A stretch of 64,000 nucleotides of DNA from Rhodoferax saidenbachensis. Lineage in GTDB: Bacteria > Pseudomonadota > Gammaproteobacteria > Burkholderiales > Burkholderiaceae_C. Below, piece after piece: positions 16,971 to 26,191 of this stretch (the stretch's first letter is position 1; each line of letters starts with the position of its first letter). The notes under the pieces are model-generated. The model searched no databases. It had not been told where the DNA came from and saw only the letters and a list, made by a program, of their open reading frames with translations. Position numbers and translations under genes: made by a program. The stretch lies in assembly GCF_001955715.1 (NCBI RefSeq), contig NZ_CP019239.1, positions 4,200,856-4,264,855 on the forward strand. The letters run 5' to 3'.

Positions 16971-17942
16971 TTAAAGCGTCCCTTCATCCCTGAAGCGATT
17001 CGTCGCGGCTACCAGCGCCGACGTAATGCCCGGCTCAAACGCGCCATGCCCCGCATCGGGAATCATGGTGAAGGTCGCCTCGGGCCAGGCCTGGTGCAGG
17101 CGCCAGGCGGAGAGCGGCGGGCACAGCATGTCGTAGCGGCCCTGCACGATGACGGCTGGCAGATGGCGGATGCGGTCCACATTGCGCACCAACTGGTCTT
17201 CCGAGAGAAATGCACCGTGGTGGAAGTAGTGCGCTTCAAGTCGGCCCACGCCCAGCCCCACAGCGGCACTGGCAAACTGCTCTTCCACCTGCGGGTCGGG
17301 GATCAGATGGATGGTGCTGCCTTCGTAACGGCCCCAGGTGCGCGCGGCGTGCAGGTTGTGCGCCGGGTCGTCGCTGAACAACTGGCGCCGGTAACCGGCC
17401 AGCAAGTCACCGCGTTCGGCCTCGGGCACCGGTGCGACAAAGCGCGCATGCTCTTCGGGGAAGAACCAGCGGATGCCGTTCAGGAACCAGTCGATCTCTG
17501 CCGGGGTACACAGGAAGATGCCGCGCAGCACAAACCCCGTGCAGCGCTCGGGGTGCGCTTGGCCATAGGCCAGCGACAGCGTGGAGCCCCAGGAGCCGCC
17601 AAACACCAGCCATTGCGCAATGCCCAGCATGGCGCGGATGCGTTCAATGTCTTCAATCAACAGCGGCAGCGTGTTGTTGCGCACCTCGCCCAGCGGTGTG
17701 GACTGCCCCGCGCCACGTTGGTCAAACAGCACGATGCGGTAGTGGGCCGGGTCAAAAAATTGGCGGTGTTTGGGCGAAAGACCAGCGCCCGGGCCGCCGT
17801 GCAAAAACAGCACCGGCACGCCCTGCGGATTGCCACACTCTTCCCAATACAGGGTGTGGATATCGTCCACCGGCAGCGTGCCGCTGCGGTAGGGTTCGAT
17901 GGCGGGATACAGGGCGGTGGGTGGTGAAGACTGTTCGGACAT
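16971..17942 (-). CDS. pip: Prolyl aminopeptidase (proline iminopeptidase)
   Basis: A 323-aa alpha/beta-hydrolase that removes N-terminal proline. Typical features are LFLHGGPGAGLSPKHRQFFD (oxyanion HGGPG), LFDQRGAGQSTP, the nucleophile elbow GGSWGSTLSLAY, acid Asp in QGRYDMLCP and catalytic His in DAGHGAFEPG. Length and motif order match the S33 family. The ATG at 17942 is chosen over a TTG four codons upstream. Confidence 0.95.
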   Translation of the reverse strand: MSEQSSPPTALYPAIEPYRSGTLPVDDIHTLYWEECGNPQGVPVLFLHGGPGAGLSPKHRQFFDPAHYRIVLFDQRGAGQSTPLGEVRNNTLPLLIEDIERIRAMLGIAQWLVFGGSWGSTLSLAYGQAHPERCTGFVLRGIFLCTPAEIDWFLNGIRWFFPEEHARFVAPVPEAERGDLLAGYRRQLFSDDPAHNLHAARTWGRYEGSTIHLIPDPQVEEQFASAAVGLGVGRLEAHYFHHGAFLSEDQLVRNVDRIRHLPAVIVQGRYDMLCPPLSAWRLHQAWPEATFTMIPDAGHGAFEPGITSALVAATNRFRDEGTL

Positions 17943-17969
17943 GGTTTGCTGCAAACTGAAGACGGATCG

Positions 17970-18521
17970 TTACACGGCGCGCGATTTGCGGGGTTTGGCA
18001 GCTGGGGCCAGACTGCCGTGGGCCCGCATGGGAGCTCGGCTTTGGTCGTTCTGGATATGGACAAATTTTCTTAGCAAAGACATGAACACTTCCTGCTCTG
18101 CCGGGTCCAGTGCATCGAGCAGTTTTTCGCGCATCTGGTGTACGCCACTCACCAGGCTGGACAACAGTGTTTCGCCTTGTGCCGTCAGCGTCAGCTGCAG
18201 CTGGCGCCGATCGGCATCGGCCACTGTCCGCTGGATGAGCCCCTTGGTGGCCAACCGGGCCGCGGCCAGCGCGGTGGTCGACGTGTCCAGCGCAATGCTC
18301 CGCGCGAGACCGACCTGGTCGATGCCCGGCTTTTCATACACCATGCGCAGGATCGCGTACTGGATGGGCGTGATTTCTGGACCCACCAGATCATTGAAGA
18401 TGCCTGCCGCAATCTGGTTGGCCCTGCGCAGCAAGTGGCCTGGTTGATCGAAAAGGTCCATGGACACTGCGTCTGGTGTCTCGGCGAGCGGGGCCTCCGG
18501 GGGCCGGCGTTTTGGGGGCAT
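17970..18521 (-). CDS. MarR-family transcriptional regulator
   Basis: A 183-aa winged-helix dimeric regulator. A basic N-terminal tail (PPKRRPPEAP) precedes DLFDQPGHLLRRANQI. The HTH is in ITPIQYAILRMVYEKPGIDQVGLARSIALDTSTTALAAARL, with wing residues DADRRQLQLTLT. It is divergent from the binding-protein and Rieske oxygenase genes (18691-20957) and probably controls them. The palindrome TTCAGCATACTGAA at 18665-18678 is a candidate operator. The ligand may be the aromatic compound handled by that cluster. Confidence 0.88.
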   Translation of the reverse strand: MPPKRRPPEAPLAETPDAVSMDLFDQPGHLLRRANQIAAGIFNDLVGPEITPIQYAILRMVYEKPGIDQVGLARSIALDTSTTALAAARLATKGLIQRTVADADRRQLQLTLTAQGETLLSSLVSGVHQMREKLLDALDPAEQEVFMSLLRKFVHIQNDQSRAPMRAHGSLAPAAKPRKSRAV

Positions 18522-18664
18522 AGCGGTTTTGATTGCGTGTCTTTGGAGAGAGGTGATTGTCTCCGGGCACAACCGCCGCTCGACGCAGACGGCCATCTTG
18601 TTCCAGGGTAATCACCTAGAAACCACAGCTTGCGGCGCCCGCTTCTGGCGGATACCATTTAATC

Positions 18665-18678
18665 TTCAGCATACTGAA
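18665..18678. promoter_or_regulatory. Candidate MarR operator
   Basis: The perfect palindrome TTCAGCATACTGAA lies 12 bp before the start codon of the binding-protein gene, in the only gap between it and the divergent marR gene. Position and symmetry fit a MarR site; this is inference. Confidence 0.45.
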
Positions 18679-18690
18679 CATTAAGCCACC

Positions 18691-19860
18691 ATGAACAAAC
18701 GACTCCTTCTTTCCAGCCTTGTCTGCGCAGCCTTTGCCGTGCCTTTGACCGCCATGGCGCAAGCAGAGCCCTTCCGCATCGGGCTGATCCTGCCAATGAC
18801 AGGGCCATTTGCATCGACAGGTGTTCAGATCAACGCCGCCGTCAAGCTGTACATGGCGCAGAACGGCAGCACCGTGGCAGGACGCAAGGTGGAGGTGATT
18901 CTCAAAGACGATGCGGGTATTCCTGACCAGACCAAACGCCTTGCGCAGGAGCTTGTCGTCAATGACAAGGTTGCGGTACTGGCCGGGTTTGGCATTACGC
19001 CCGCCGCACTGTCGGTGGGGTCCATTGCCACACAGTCCAAGACTCCCGCAGTGATCATGGCGGCGGCGACCTCCAGCATTGTGGGCACGTCGCCGTACTT
19101 TGTGCGCACCAGCTATACGCTGCCACAAACGGCCGTGACCATGGCCGAGTGGGCGAACAAAAACAAGCTCAAGAAGTTCGTCACGCTGGTATCCGACTAC
19201 GGCCCAGGTATCGACGCGGAAAAGAATTTCAAGGAACGTGTGCTGCTCAATGGCGGCCAGGTGGTGGGCGAGCTGCGCGTACCGATGCGCGCGCCTGACT
19301 TCGCGCCGTTTCTCCAGAAGGTGCGCGACCTTTCTCCCGACGCCCTGTTTGTCTTCGTTCCGTCGGGGCCCGCCACAGCACTGATGAAACAATTTGCGGA
19401 ACGCGGCCTGGACAAGACCGGCATCAAGCTGATTGGCGATGGTGGCGTGACCGACGACGACCTGCTCAACGAGATGGGCGATGTGGCGCTGGGTACCGTG
19501 ACGTCGTTCCATTACTCGGCGGCACATGACTCCCCGGTGAACAAGAAGTTTGTGGAGGCCTTCAACGCGGCCAACAAGGGCATGCGGCCCAACTTCATGG
19601 CGGTGGGCGGTTACGACGGCATGCGCGTGATCTACAAGGCGCTGGAGACCACGAAGGGCAAAGGCGGTGGCGAGGCTCTGGTGGCTGCGATGAAGGGACA
19701 GATATTTGAAAGCCCGCGTGGCCCCGTGCTGATTGACGCACAAACACGCGACATCGTGCAGGATGTGTACATCCGCCGCGTCGAACGCAAAAACGGCCAG
19801 TTATGGAATGTGGAAATTGACGTCAACAAGGCCGTCAAAGACACCGCCCGCGCCAACTGA
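18691..19860 (+). CDS. ABC transporter substrate-binding protein, branched-chain/aromatic type
   Basis: A 389-aa periplasmic protein with a signal peptide ending AMAQA (about residue 25). The mature protein starts EPFRIGLILPMTGPFASTGVQ, then VILKDDAGIPDQTKRLAQEL and the hinge-lobe segments expected of type I (Peripla_BP_6) proteins. Such proteins bind branched amino acids or aromatic acids and pair with Liv-type permeases, none of which is here. It is followed after 14 nt by a Rieske oxygenase, which points to an aromatic substrate. Confidence 0.9.
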   Translation: MNKRLLLSSLVCAAFAVPLTAMAQAEPFRIGLILPMTGPFASTGVQINAAVKLYMAQNGSTVAGRKVEVILKDDAGIPDQTKRLAQELVVNDKVAVLAGFGITPAALSVGSIATQSKTPAVIMAAATSSIVGTSPYFVRTSYTLPQTAVTMAEWANKNKLKKFVTLVSDYGPGIDAEKNFKERVLLNGGQVVGELRVPMRAPDFAPFLQKVRDLSPDALFVFVPSGPATALMKQFAERGLDKTGIKLIGDGGVTDDDLLNEMGDVALGTVTSFHYSAAHDSPVNKKFVEAFNAANKGMRPNFMAVGGYDGMRVIYKALETTKGKGGGEALVAAMKGQIFESPRGPVLIDAQTRDIVQDVYIRRVERKNGQLWNVEIDVNKAVKDTARAN

Positions 19861-19874
19861 AGGAACACCGCGCA

Positions 19875-20957
19875 ATGAATGCAATCTTGAGCGCAGCCGC
19901 GCCGCTGTCGGCCATCGCCCCGTTCCCGCTCAACCGCTGGTGGGTGGCCGGTTTCACCTGGGAGTTGACGGACAAGCCCCTGGCGCGCACGTTTCTCAAC
20001 CGCGCCATGGTGCTGTTCCGCACACCCGACGGCACCGTGTCTGCACTGGAAGACCGCTGTTGCCATAAGGACCTGCCCCTGTCGTGTGGCTCGGTCGAAG
20101 CGCGTGGGCTGCGCTGTGGCTACCATGGCCTGCTGTACGACTGCGCTGGGGTCTGCATCGAGATTCCAGGCCAGGAGCACATCCCCACCAAGGCGCGTGT
20201 CCCCGCCTATCCGCTGCGCGAGCAGGACCAGATTCTCTGGGTCTGGATCGGCAGCACGCCGGAGTCCACCCCGACAGAAGACCCTCCGCACTACGCCGTG
20301 CACAACGATCCGAAGTACAAATTCGGTGGCAACAGCGTTCACTACGACGCACCGTACCAGTTGGTGCATGACAACCTGCTGGACCTCAGCCATCTGGGTT
20401 ATGTGCACCTGAAAACCATTGGTGGCAATCCGGGCTTGCACATGAATGCCGAGCTCAAGGTGACCGCCGTGGACGATGTGGTGCGTGTCGTGCGGCTGAT
20501 GCCGGACTCCGAGCCGCCGCCCACCTATGCCGCGGCCTGGCCCTTCAAAGGCCGGATTGACCGATGGCAGGAAGTGGAGTTTCAGGTGTCCCATCTGCTG
20601 ATCTGGACGGGCGGCATGGACGCTGGCAGTGGCGACATACGGGCTCCGGACCGCGAGGGCTTCCACATGCGTGGATTCCATGGCGTGACGCCGGAGACGG
20701 ACCACACATCGCACTATTTCTGGACCATCGCCACCAACCCGCATCCGGACAAACAGGACGTCACGCAACTGGTGGTGGACCAGACGGCGATGACATTCGA
20801 GGAAGACCGGGTCATCATTGATGCGCAATGGCAGAACCAGCGCCGCTTCCCAGGACGCACGCAGCTGGGCATTCACGTGGATGCGGGCCCGGCCAGGGCG
20901 CGCCGGGTTATCGACGCACTGGTTCGCCAATCCCATCAGGCTTCGCCGGGCGGATAG
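19875..20957 (+). CDS. Rieske non-heme iron oxygenase, VanA-like
   Basis: A 360-aa terminal oxygenase. The Rieske 2Fe-2S ligands are seen in DRCCHKDLPL and LRCGYHG. The mononuclear iron site reads HDNLLDLSHLGYVH (Asp/His/His). The whole resembles vanillate O-demethylase oxygenase subunits and related demethylases. Such enzymes need a ferredoxin-type reductase (VanB), and none is encoded nearby. Possibly translated with the upstream binding-protein gene and controlled by the divergent MarR. Substrate unknown, probably a methoxylated or carboxylated aromatic. Confidence 0.9.
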   Translation: MNAILSAAAPLSAIAPFPLNRWWVAGFTWELTDKPLARTFLNRAMVLFRTPDGTVSALEDRCCHKDLPLSCGSVEARGLRCGYHGLLYDCAGVCIEIPGQEHIPTKARVPAYPLREQDQILWVWIGSTPESTPTEDPPHYAVHNDPKYKFGGNSVHYDAPYQLVHDNLLDLSHLGYVHLKTIGGNPGLHMNAELKVTAVDDVVRVVRLMPDSEPPPTYAAAWPFKGRIDRWQEVEFQVSHLLIWTGGMDAGSGDIRAPDREGFHMRGFHGVTPETDHTSHYFWTIATNPHPDKQDVTQLVVDQTAMTFEEDRVIIDAQWQNQRRFPGRTQLGIHVDAGPARARRVIDALVRQSHQASPGG

Positions 20958-21127
20958 CCTCGTTCCATCGGCAAGTTCAACCGGAAACTGTTCGCACACC
21001 TCTCAATAGTTCCTATCAATGACTTAGCAATAAGCGATTGGCCAAATAATCAGCCAAGAACTACCATTCATCCAGTGCTGATAGACAAACCCTACCAGAC
21101 AAGTAACCCACCGCACTGGAGATGACC

Positions 21128-21610
21128 ATGACCACACTGCAACGCCCTGAGATCAAGACCTTTGCCAACCTCGAAGCCGCTTTCGCGGGCGAGTCCATGG
21201 CGCACATCAAGTACCGCTACTTCGCCAAGCTGGCGCGCGAGATGGGCGACGAGGCGACGGCCCGCACCTTTGAAGAAACCGCGGACCAGGAAGTCATGCA
21301 CGCCTTTGGCCATCTGGATCTGCTCTACCCCAAGGCCACGATGACACCGGCCAAGGCGCTGCAGATCGCCATCGACGGCGAAGTTTATGAATACACCGAG
21401 ATGTACCCGGGCTTCCGCGCCACCGCCGAAGCCGAGGGCAACGCGGCGGCCGTGGCCGAGATGGACGAGCAGATCGAAGAGAGCAAGGTACATGCGGCGC
21501 AATTCAGAGCCACGCTGGAAAAGGCGCAAAAGCGTTTTGCCGCGCTGGCCCGTGTAGAAGAACGCCACGCCAACCACTACAAAGAGCAGTTGGCGCGTCT
21601 GGCCACTTGA
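21128..21610 (+). CDS. Rubrerythrin family protein
   Basis: A 160-aa four-helix ferritin-like diiron protein that reduces hydrogen peroxide. Iron-ligand patterns are visible: E in LEAAFAGESMAHIKY, the set ETADQEVMHA, and ARVEERHANHY near the C-terminus. The C-terminal rubredoxin domain of classical rubrerythrins is absent, and a separate rubredoxin gene follows at 21703. ATG 21128 is preferred to 21122 because the GGAG is only one base before the latter. Confidence 0.9.
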   Translation: MTTLQRPEIKTFANLEAAFAGESMAHIKYRYFAKLAREMGDEATARTFEETADQEVMHAFGHLDLLYPKATMTPAKALQIAIDGEVYEYTEMYPGFRATAEAEGNAAAVAEMDEQIEESKVHAAQFRATLEKAQKRFAALARVEERHANHYKEQLARLAT

Positions 21611-21623
21611 ACAAGCCTTAAGA

Positions 21624-21680
21624 CGCTATTAATTCAGTAGCTGCTTGCGCAATTGCTGCGCGGGCTACAGGCACTTTTAA
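21624..21680 (+). repeat. Element A, copy 5 (intergenic)
   Basis: CAGTAGCTGCTTGCGCAATT then GCGGGCTACAGGC. It lies in the 92-bp gap between the rubrerythrin and rubredoxin genes, so it is inside the presumed operon transcript. Confidence 0.82.
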
Positions 21681-21702
21681 CCCTTAAAATCGGAACCTCC
21701 CC

Positions 21703-21867
21703 ATGAAAACCTATATCTGCATTGTGTGTGGCTTTGTGTACGACGAAGCCACTGGCCGCCCCGAAGACGGCATTGCGCCCGGCACCCGCTGGGCCGATGT
21801 GCCCGAGAGCTGGGCCTGCCCGGACTGTGGCGTCGCCAAGGCCGACTTTGAGGCTGTAGAAATCTAA
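21703..21867 (+). CDS. Rubredoxin
   Basis: A 54-aa electron carrier with one iron bound by two CxxC pairs: [11 protein letters not shown] near the N-terminus and [13 protein letters not shown] near the C-terminus. The spacing, the central [15 protein letters not shown] stretch and the total length are those of a canonical single-domain rubredoxin. It probably passes electrons from the reductase downstream (21922) to the rubrerythrin upstream. ATG at 21703, stop TAA. Confidence 0.95.
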   Translation: MKTYICIVCGFVYDEATGRPEDGIAPGTRWADVPESWACPDCGVAKADFEAVEI

Positions 21868-21921
21868 GCCCTCGCGGCTTGGTGGAGAATTGCCTCCCTT
21901 CCCCGTAGAAAGATTGCTTCA

Positions 21922-23112
21922 GTGAACCCACTAATCATCATCGGCGCAGGTTTGGCCGGCTGGACCACGGTGCGCGAGTTCCGCAAGCTCGACACCACCA
22001 CGCCCATCGTGCTGGTCACCTCCGATAACGGCGACTTCTACGCCAAGCCCTCGCTGTCCAACGCCTTCGGCCAGAAGCGCAGCCCCGCGCAACTGGTCAC
22101 CACACCGGCCGCCAAGATGGCCGAGACGCAAAACGTCACGCTGATGGCGCACACGCGCGTCGAAGCCATCGACACTGCGGCACAAACACTGCAGCTCAGC
22201 CATGCGGGCGCCTCCACCACGCTCGCCTATAGCCAGTTGGTACTGGCACTGGGCGCGCAGCCGATCCGCGTGCCGGTACAGGGCAATGCCGCAAACCAGG
22301 TGCGGTCGATCAATTCACTGGATGACTTTTCAAGCTTTCATTCAGCCCTGAGCCCGCATGCAGAGAGCGCGGAAAGCTCCGAAATAGATAGCAAAACCGT
22401 ACTCATCATGGGCGCCGGCCTGATCGGCTGCGAGTTTGCCAACGACCTGCTTCAGGCTGGCCACACCGTGCACGTGGTGGACCCAGCCACACGCCCACTG
22501 GCGCTGCTGCTGCCCGAAGGCGCAGGACTGCAGTTGCAGCAGGCCCTGGCAGCACTGGGCGTGACCTGGCACTTTGGCGCCACGGTACAGGCCGTTGACG
22601 CAGACGCCACACGCCTGGCCGTGCGCCTGTCGGACGGCAGCGTGGTGCAAGCCGATGCGGTGCTCAGCGCCATTGGCCTGCGGGCCGACACCACACTCGC
22701 CGTCGCTGCAGGCCTGCAGTGCGAGCGTGGCATTGTGGTGAATGACTTGCTGCAAACCTCGGCCGCGCACGTCTACGCGCTGGGCGACTGCGCGCAGTAC
22801 GCCTCGGCCGGACAGCGCACGCTGCCCTATGTCATGCCCATCATGAACGCGGCCCGGGCGCTCGCCGCCACACTGGCGGGTACGGCCACACCGCTGGTGT
22901 TTCCGCTGATGCCGGTGTCGGTCAAGACGCCAGCGCTGCCGCTCGTGGTGTCCACCGCGCACCCGGCGCAAGCCGGTTTGTGGCAGGCGGACGCTGACGC
23001 GGCAGACGGTGTCTGGCGCTTTCTGGATCCCGAAGGCGCGCAGCGCGGCTTTGTGCTCGCGGGCAAACACACGGCGCGGCGCATGGAACTGGCCAAGCTC
23101 ACCTTGCTCTGA
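21922..23112 (+). CDS. FAD-dependent rubredoxin-NAD(P)+ reductase
   Basis: A 396-aa pyridine-nucleotide-disulfide-oxidoreductase-fold protein. The FAD loop is IIIGAGLAGWTTVREF, the NAD(P)H loop VLIMGAGLIGCEFANDL, and the late FAD motif VYALGDCAQY. It resembles rubredoxin reductases such as AlkT/RubB, and its position after rubredoxin supports this. GTG start at 22922-less reading is not supported; the frame opens with GTG at 21922. Residues about 142-159 derive from a degenerate element A copy (22344-22396), just before the NAD-binding loop. Confidence 0.9.
   Translation: MNPLIIIGAGLAGWTTVREFRKLDTTTPIVLVTSDNGDFYAKPSLSNAFGQKRSPAQLVTTPAAKMAETQNVTLMAHTRVEAIDTAAQTLQLSHAGASTTLAYSQLVLALGAQPIRVPVQGNAANQVRSINSLDDFSSFHSALSPHAESAESSEIDSKTVLIMGAGLIGCEFANDLLQAGHTVHVVDPATRPLALLLPEGAGLQLQQALAALGVTWHFGATVQAVDADATRLAVRLSDGSVVQADAVLSAIGLRADTTLAVAAGLQCERGIVVNDLLQTSAAHVYALGDCAQYASAGQRTLPYVMPIMNAARALAATLAGTATPLVFPLMPVSVKTPALPLVVSTAHPAQAGLWQADADAADGVWRFLDPEGAQRGFVLAGKHTARRMELAKLTLL
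22344..22396 (-). repeat. Element A, copy 6 (degenerate), inside the rubredoxin reductase gene
   Basis: The reverse complement retains GCTATCTATTT, GAGCTTTCCGCGC and CTGCATGCGGGCTCAGGG, aligning with intergenic copy 2 at reduced identity. In the gene frame it gives SALSPHAESAESSEIDSK, a low-complexity linker before the NAD-binding loop. Confidence 0.55.
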
Positions 23113-23260
23113 AAAGCCTGGAATAAAGTCATGCTTGTTCTGCATGATGTAGGGGTGCTGGCACGCAGTTTGCTGGATCGTGAGGTCTACAATGCAAAGC
23201 CCATAACGGAGCTACGGGCCAGCCAACTTGGCGCAGGCCCGCAGCCGCAGAGGATGCAAG

Positions 23261-25618
23261 ATGCCCGAACAGTCTTCCGCCGTACCCCACGGCCCCGTGT
23301 CCAACTCCGCTGAGAAAAAGGCGCAGTTGCGCCAAGCGGCACTGGAATACCATGAGTTCCCTACACCCGGCAAGATTGCCGTGTCGGCGACCAAACAACT
23401 GGTCAACCAGCACGATCTGGCACTGGCCTATTCACCCGGCGTCGCTGCTCCCTGCGAAGAAATCGTCAAAGACCCGAACAACGCCTTCAAGTACACCAGC
23501 CGCGGCAACCTGGTCGCGGTGATCACCAACGGCACGGCCGTGCTGGGCCTAGGTGATATTGGTCCGCTGGCGTCCAAGCCGGTGATGGAAGGCAAGGCCG
23601 TACTGTTCAAGAAATTCGCCGGCATCGACGTGTTCGATCTGGAAATCGACGAGAAACACGACCTCGACAAACTGGTCGACATCATTGCGTCGCTGGAGCC
23701 CACCTTTGGTGGCATCAACCTCGAAGACATCAAGGCACCCGACTGCTTTTACGTCGAGCGCAAGCTGCGCGAACGCATGAAGATCCCAGTGTTCCACGAC
23801 GACCAGCACGGCACGGCCATCTGCGTGGGCGCTGCGATTCTGAATGGCCTGAAAGTGGCCAACAAGGATCCGAAAAACGTCAAGCTGGTGACATCCGGTG
23901 CCGGTGCGGCGGCGCTGGCCTGCCTGGGCTTGCTGGTCAAGCTGGGCATCCCGCGCGAAAACATCTATGTGACGGATCTGGCCGGCGTGGTCTACGAAGG
24001 CCGCACCGAACTCATGGACGAAGACAAGATCCAGTTCGCCCAGAAAACCGATGCGCGCACCTTGCGCGAGGTGATTGTTGGCGCCGACATCTTCCTCGGA
24101 TTGTCCGCCGGCGGTGTGCTCAAGCAGGACATGGTCAAGTCCATGGCCCCACGCCCACTGATCTTTGCACTGGCCAACCCCACGCCTGAAATCCTGCCCG
24201 AAGAAGTCAAAGCGGTGCGCGACGACGCCATCATGGCCACCGGCCGCACCGACTACCCGAACCAGGTCAACAACGTCCTGTGTTTCCCCTACATCTTCCG
24301 CGGTGCGCTGGACGCCGGTGCCTCCACCATCACGCTGGAGATGGAGATTGCCGCGGTGCACGCCATTGCCGAATTGGCACAGGCAGAGCAGAGCGAAGTG
24401 GTCGCCGCCGCGTACGTGGGCGAACACCTGGCGTTTGGCCCCGAATACCTGATCCCCAAGCCGTTTGACCCGCGCCTGATGATGATGATTGCGCCGGCTG
24501 TGGCCAAGGCCGCTGCAGACAGCGGCGTGGCGTTGCGCCCGATTGCAGACATGGACGCCTACCGCGAGCGGCTGCAAAGTTTTGTCTATGCCTCTGGCAC
24601 GACCATGAAGCCCATCTTTACGGCAGCCAAGAAAGCGCTCAAGAAGCGCGTGGCCTATGCCGAAGGCGAAGACGAACGCGTACTGCGCGCCGCCCAGATC
24701 GTGGTCGATGAACGCCTGGCCCTGCCCACGTTGATCGGCCGTCCCAAGGTGATTGCCGAGCGCATCGAGAAGTTCGGCCTGCGCCTGAAAGAAGGCGTGG
24801 ACTACAACGTCGTCAACGTCGAACAGGACCACCGCTACCGCGACTTCTGGCAGACCTACCACCGCATGACTGAACGCAAAGGCGTGACGGTGCAGGTTGC
24901 CAAGATCGAGATGCGCCGACGCCTCACGCTGATCGGCGCCATGCTGCTGCACAAGGGTGATGTGGACGGCCTGATCTGTGGCACCTGGGGCACGACCGCG
25001 CTGCACCTGCACTACATCGACCAGGTCATCGGCAAGCGCCAAGGCGGCAGCCCGAGCACGCCGCAAGACGTACAGATCTACGCCTGCATGAACGGCCTGA
25101 TGTTGCCGGGCCGCCAGGTGTTCCTGGTCGACACACACGTCAACTACGACCCCAACCCCGAAGAGCTGTGCGAGATTACGGTGATGGCCGCCGAAGAGAT
25201 GATGCGTTTTGGTGTCAAGCCCAAGGTCGCGTTGCTGTCCCACTCCAACTTTGGAAGCAGCAACGAACCCAGCGCCATCAAGATGCGCCAGACCCTGGCC
25301 CTGCTGCAGCAGCAGGCACCCTGGCTGGAAGTCGATGGTGAAATGCACGGCGACGTGGCACTGGACGGTGCAGCCCGCAAAGCCCTGATGCCCAACAGCA
25401 CCCTGCACGGCGATGCCAACCTGCTGGTGCTGCCGAATATCGATGCGGCCAACATTGCATACAACCTGCTCAAGACGGCCGCTGGCGGCAATATCGCCAT
25501 TGGCCCCGTGTTGCTGGGTGCGGCCAAACCGGTGCATGTTTTGACAGCTAGCACCACCGTGCGGCGGATTGTAAATATGACAGCATTGACCGTGGCAGAT
25601 GCAAACGCCACACGGTAA
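23261..25618 (+). CDS. maeB: NADP-dependent malic enzyme with phosphotransacetylase-like C-terminal domain
   Basis: A 785-aa multidomain protein that oxidatively decarboxylates malate to pyruvate. The malic N-domain contains [13 protein letters not shown]; the cofactor domain has [20 protein letters not shown] and LANPTPEI. The region from about residue 440 to the end resembles phosphate acetyltransferase ([18 protein letters not shown], ending in [10 protein letters not shown]), as in MaeB, where it is allosteric. ATG 23261 with GAGG upstream; an upstream TTG would add 11 residues. A terminator follows at 25669. Confidence 0.96.
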   Translation: MPEQSSAVPHGPVSNSAEKKAQLRQAALEYHEFPTPGKIAVSATKQLVNQHDLALAYSPGVAAPCEEIVKDPNNAFKYTSRGNLVAVITNGTAVLGLGDIGPLASKPVMEGKAVLFKKFAGIDVFDLEIDEKHDLDKLVDIIASLEPTFGGINLEDIKAPDCFYVERKLRERMKIPVFHDDQHGTAICVGAAILNGLKVANKDPKNVKLVTSGAGAAALACLGLLVKLGIPRENIYVTDLAGVVYEGRTELMDEDKIQFAQKTDARTLREVIVGADIFLGLSAGGVLKQDMVKSMAPRPLIFALANPTPEILPEEVKAVRDDAIMATGRTDYPNQVNNVLCFPYIFRGALDAGASTITLEMEIAAVHAIAELAQAEQSEVVAAAYVGEHLAFGPEYLIPKPFDPRLMMMIAPAVAKAAADSGVALRPIADMDAYRERLQSFVYASGTTMKPIFTAAKKALKKRVAYAEGEDERVLRAAQIVVDERLALPTLIGRPKVIAERIEKFGLRLKEGVDYNVVNVEQDHRYRDFWQTYHRMTERKGVTVQVAKIEMRRRLTLIGAMLLHKGDVDGLICGTWGTTALHLHYIDQVIGKRQGGSPSTPQDVQIYACMNGLMLPGRQVFLVDTHVNYDPNPEELCEITVMAAEEMMRFGVKPKVALLSHSNFGSSNEPSAIKMRQTLALLQQQAPWLEVDGEMHGDVALDGAARKALMPNSTLHGDANLLVLPNIDAANIAYNLLKTAAGGNIAIGPVLLGAAKPVHVLTASTTVRRIVNMTALTVADANATR

Positions 25619-25668
25619 CGTTGTTACAAACAGTTAGCACACACTCTCTTTTGTAAATTCGCCCTAAT

Positions 25669-25702
25669 CCCTGCCCAAATATTGGGCAGGGCCTTGCTTT
25701 TT
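25669..25702 (+). terminator. Intrinsic terminator after maeB
   Basis: Perfect 8-bp stem CCCTGCCC/GGGCAGGG with loop AAATATT, followed by a T-rich tail (CCTTGCTTTTTC). It lies 51 nt after the maeB stop. Confidence 0.8.
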
Positions 25703-25773
25703 CAGGCTGGATACGCGACACTACGTTCCTTGGATTTTTGGGGTTTACCCGGAGTCGTGGGAGAGGTTTCAAA

Positions 25774-26157
25774 GTGCGCAGGGGTATTTTCAAGTTAGCG
25801 CTTACTGGCATTTTCCTGTTTTCTGCCTGGGCAGGAAACGGAATTCAGGCCAAAGCCCTGGCAACAGACAGTGCCACGGTGGCGCTCAGCCAACTACCTC
25901 CGCAAGGCCGCGAAACATACCAGCTGGTTCACCAGGGTGGTCCCTTTCCTTACGCAAAAGACGGCGTGGTATTCGGTAATCGGGAGCGACTGCTTCCCCT
26001 GCAAAAGCGGGGCTACTACCGCGAATACACCGTCAAGACACCGGGTTCACGTGACCGGGGAGCCCAACGCATTGTGTGCGGAGGCCCCTCCACCCTGCCA
26101 GACGCCTGTTATTACACGGCCGACCACTACGCGAGTTTTCGCAAGGTTGTGCCCTGA
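25774..26157 (+). CDS. Secreted guanyl-specific ribonuclease (RNase Sa/barnase family)
   Basis: A 127-aa protein with a signal peptide (about residues 1-28) and a mature microbial-RNase domain. It aligns by eye with RNase Sa: base Glu in GYYREYTVKTPG, Arg in RGAQRIVCGG and the catalytic His in YTADHYASFRKV. All three catalytic residues are present, so it is probably active. GTG start at 25774 is preceded by GAGAGG. The next gene encodes a barstar-like inhibitor, the expected protection against a cytoplasmic precursor. Confidence 0.9.
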   Translation: MRRGIFKLALTGIFLFSAWAGNGIQAKALATDSATVALSQLPPQGRETYQLVHQGGPFPYAKDGVVFGNRERLLPLQKRGYYREYTVKTPGSRDRGAQRIVCGGPSTLPDACYYTADHYASFRKVVP

Positions 26158-26191
26158 ATTGGATTTAGTACTTAAAGAAAGAGAATCGGGG

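Noticed and set aside
20958..21127. A possible OxyR-type site (ATAG-N7-CTAC) upstream of rubrerythrin
   Set aside because: Only one weak half-site pair; too short and degenerate to support.
23549..25537. A 662-codon open frame antisense to maeB
   Set aside because: A shadow of the malic enzyme gene, with typical antisense composition.
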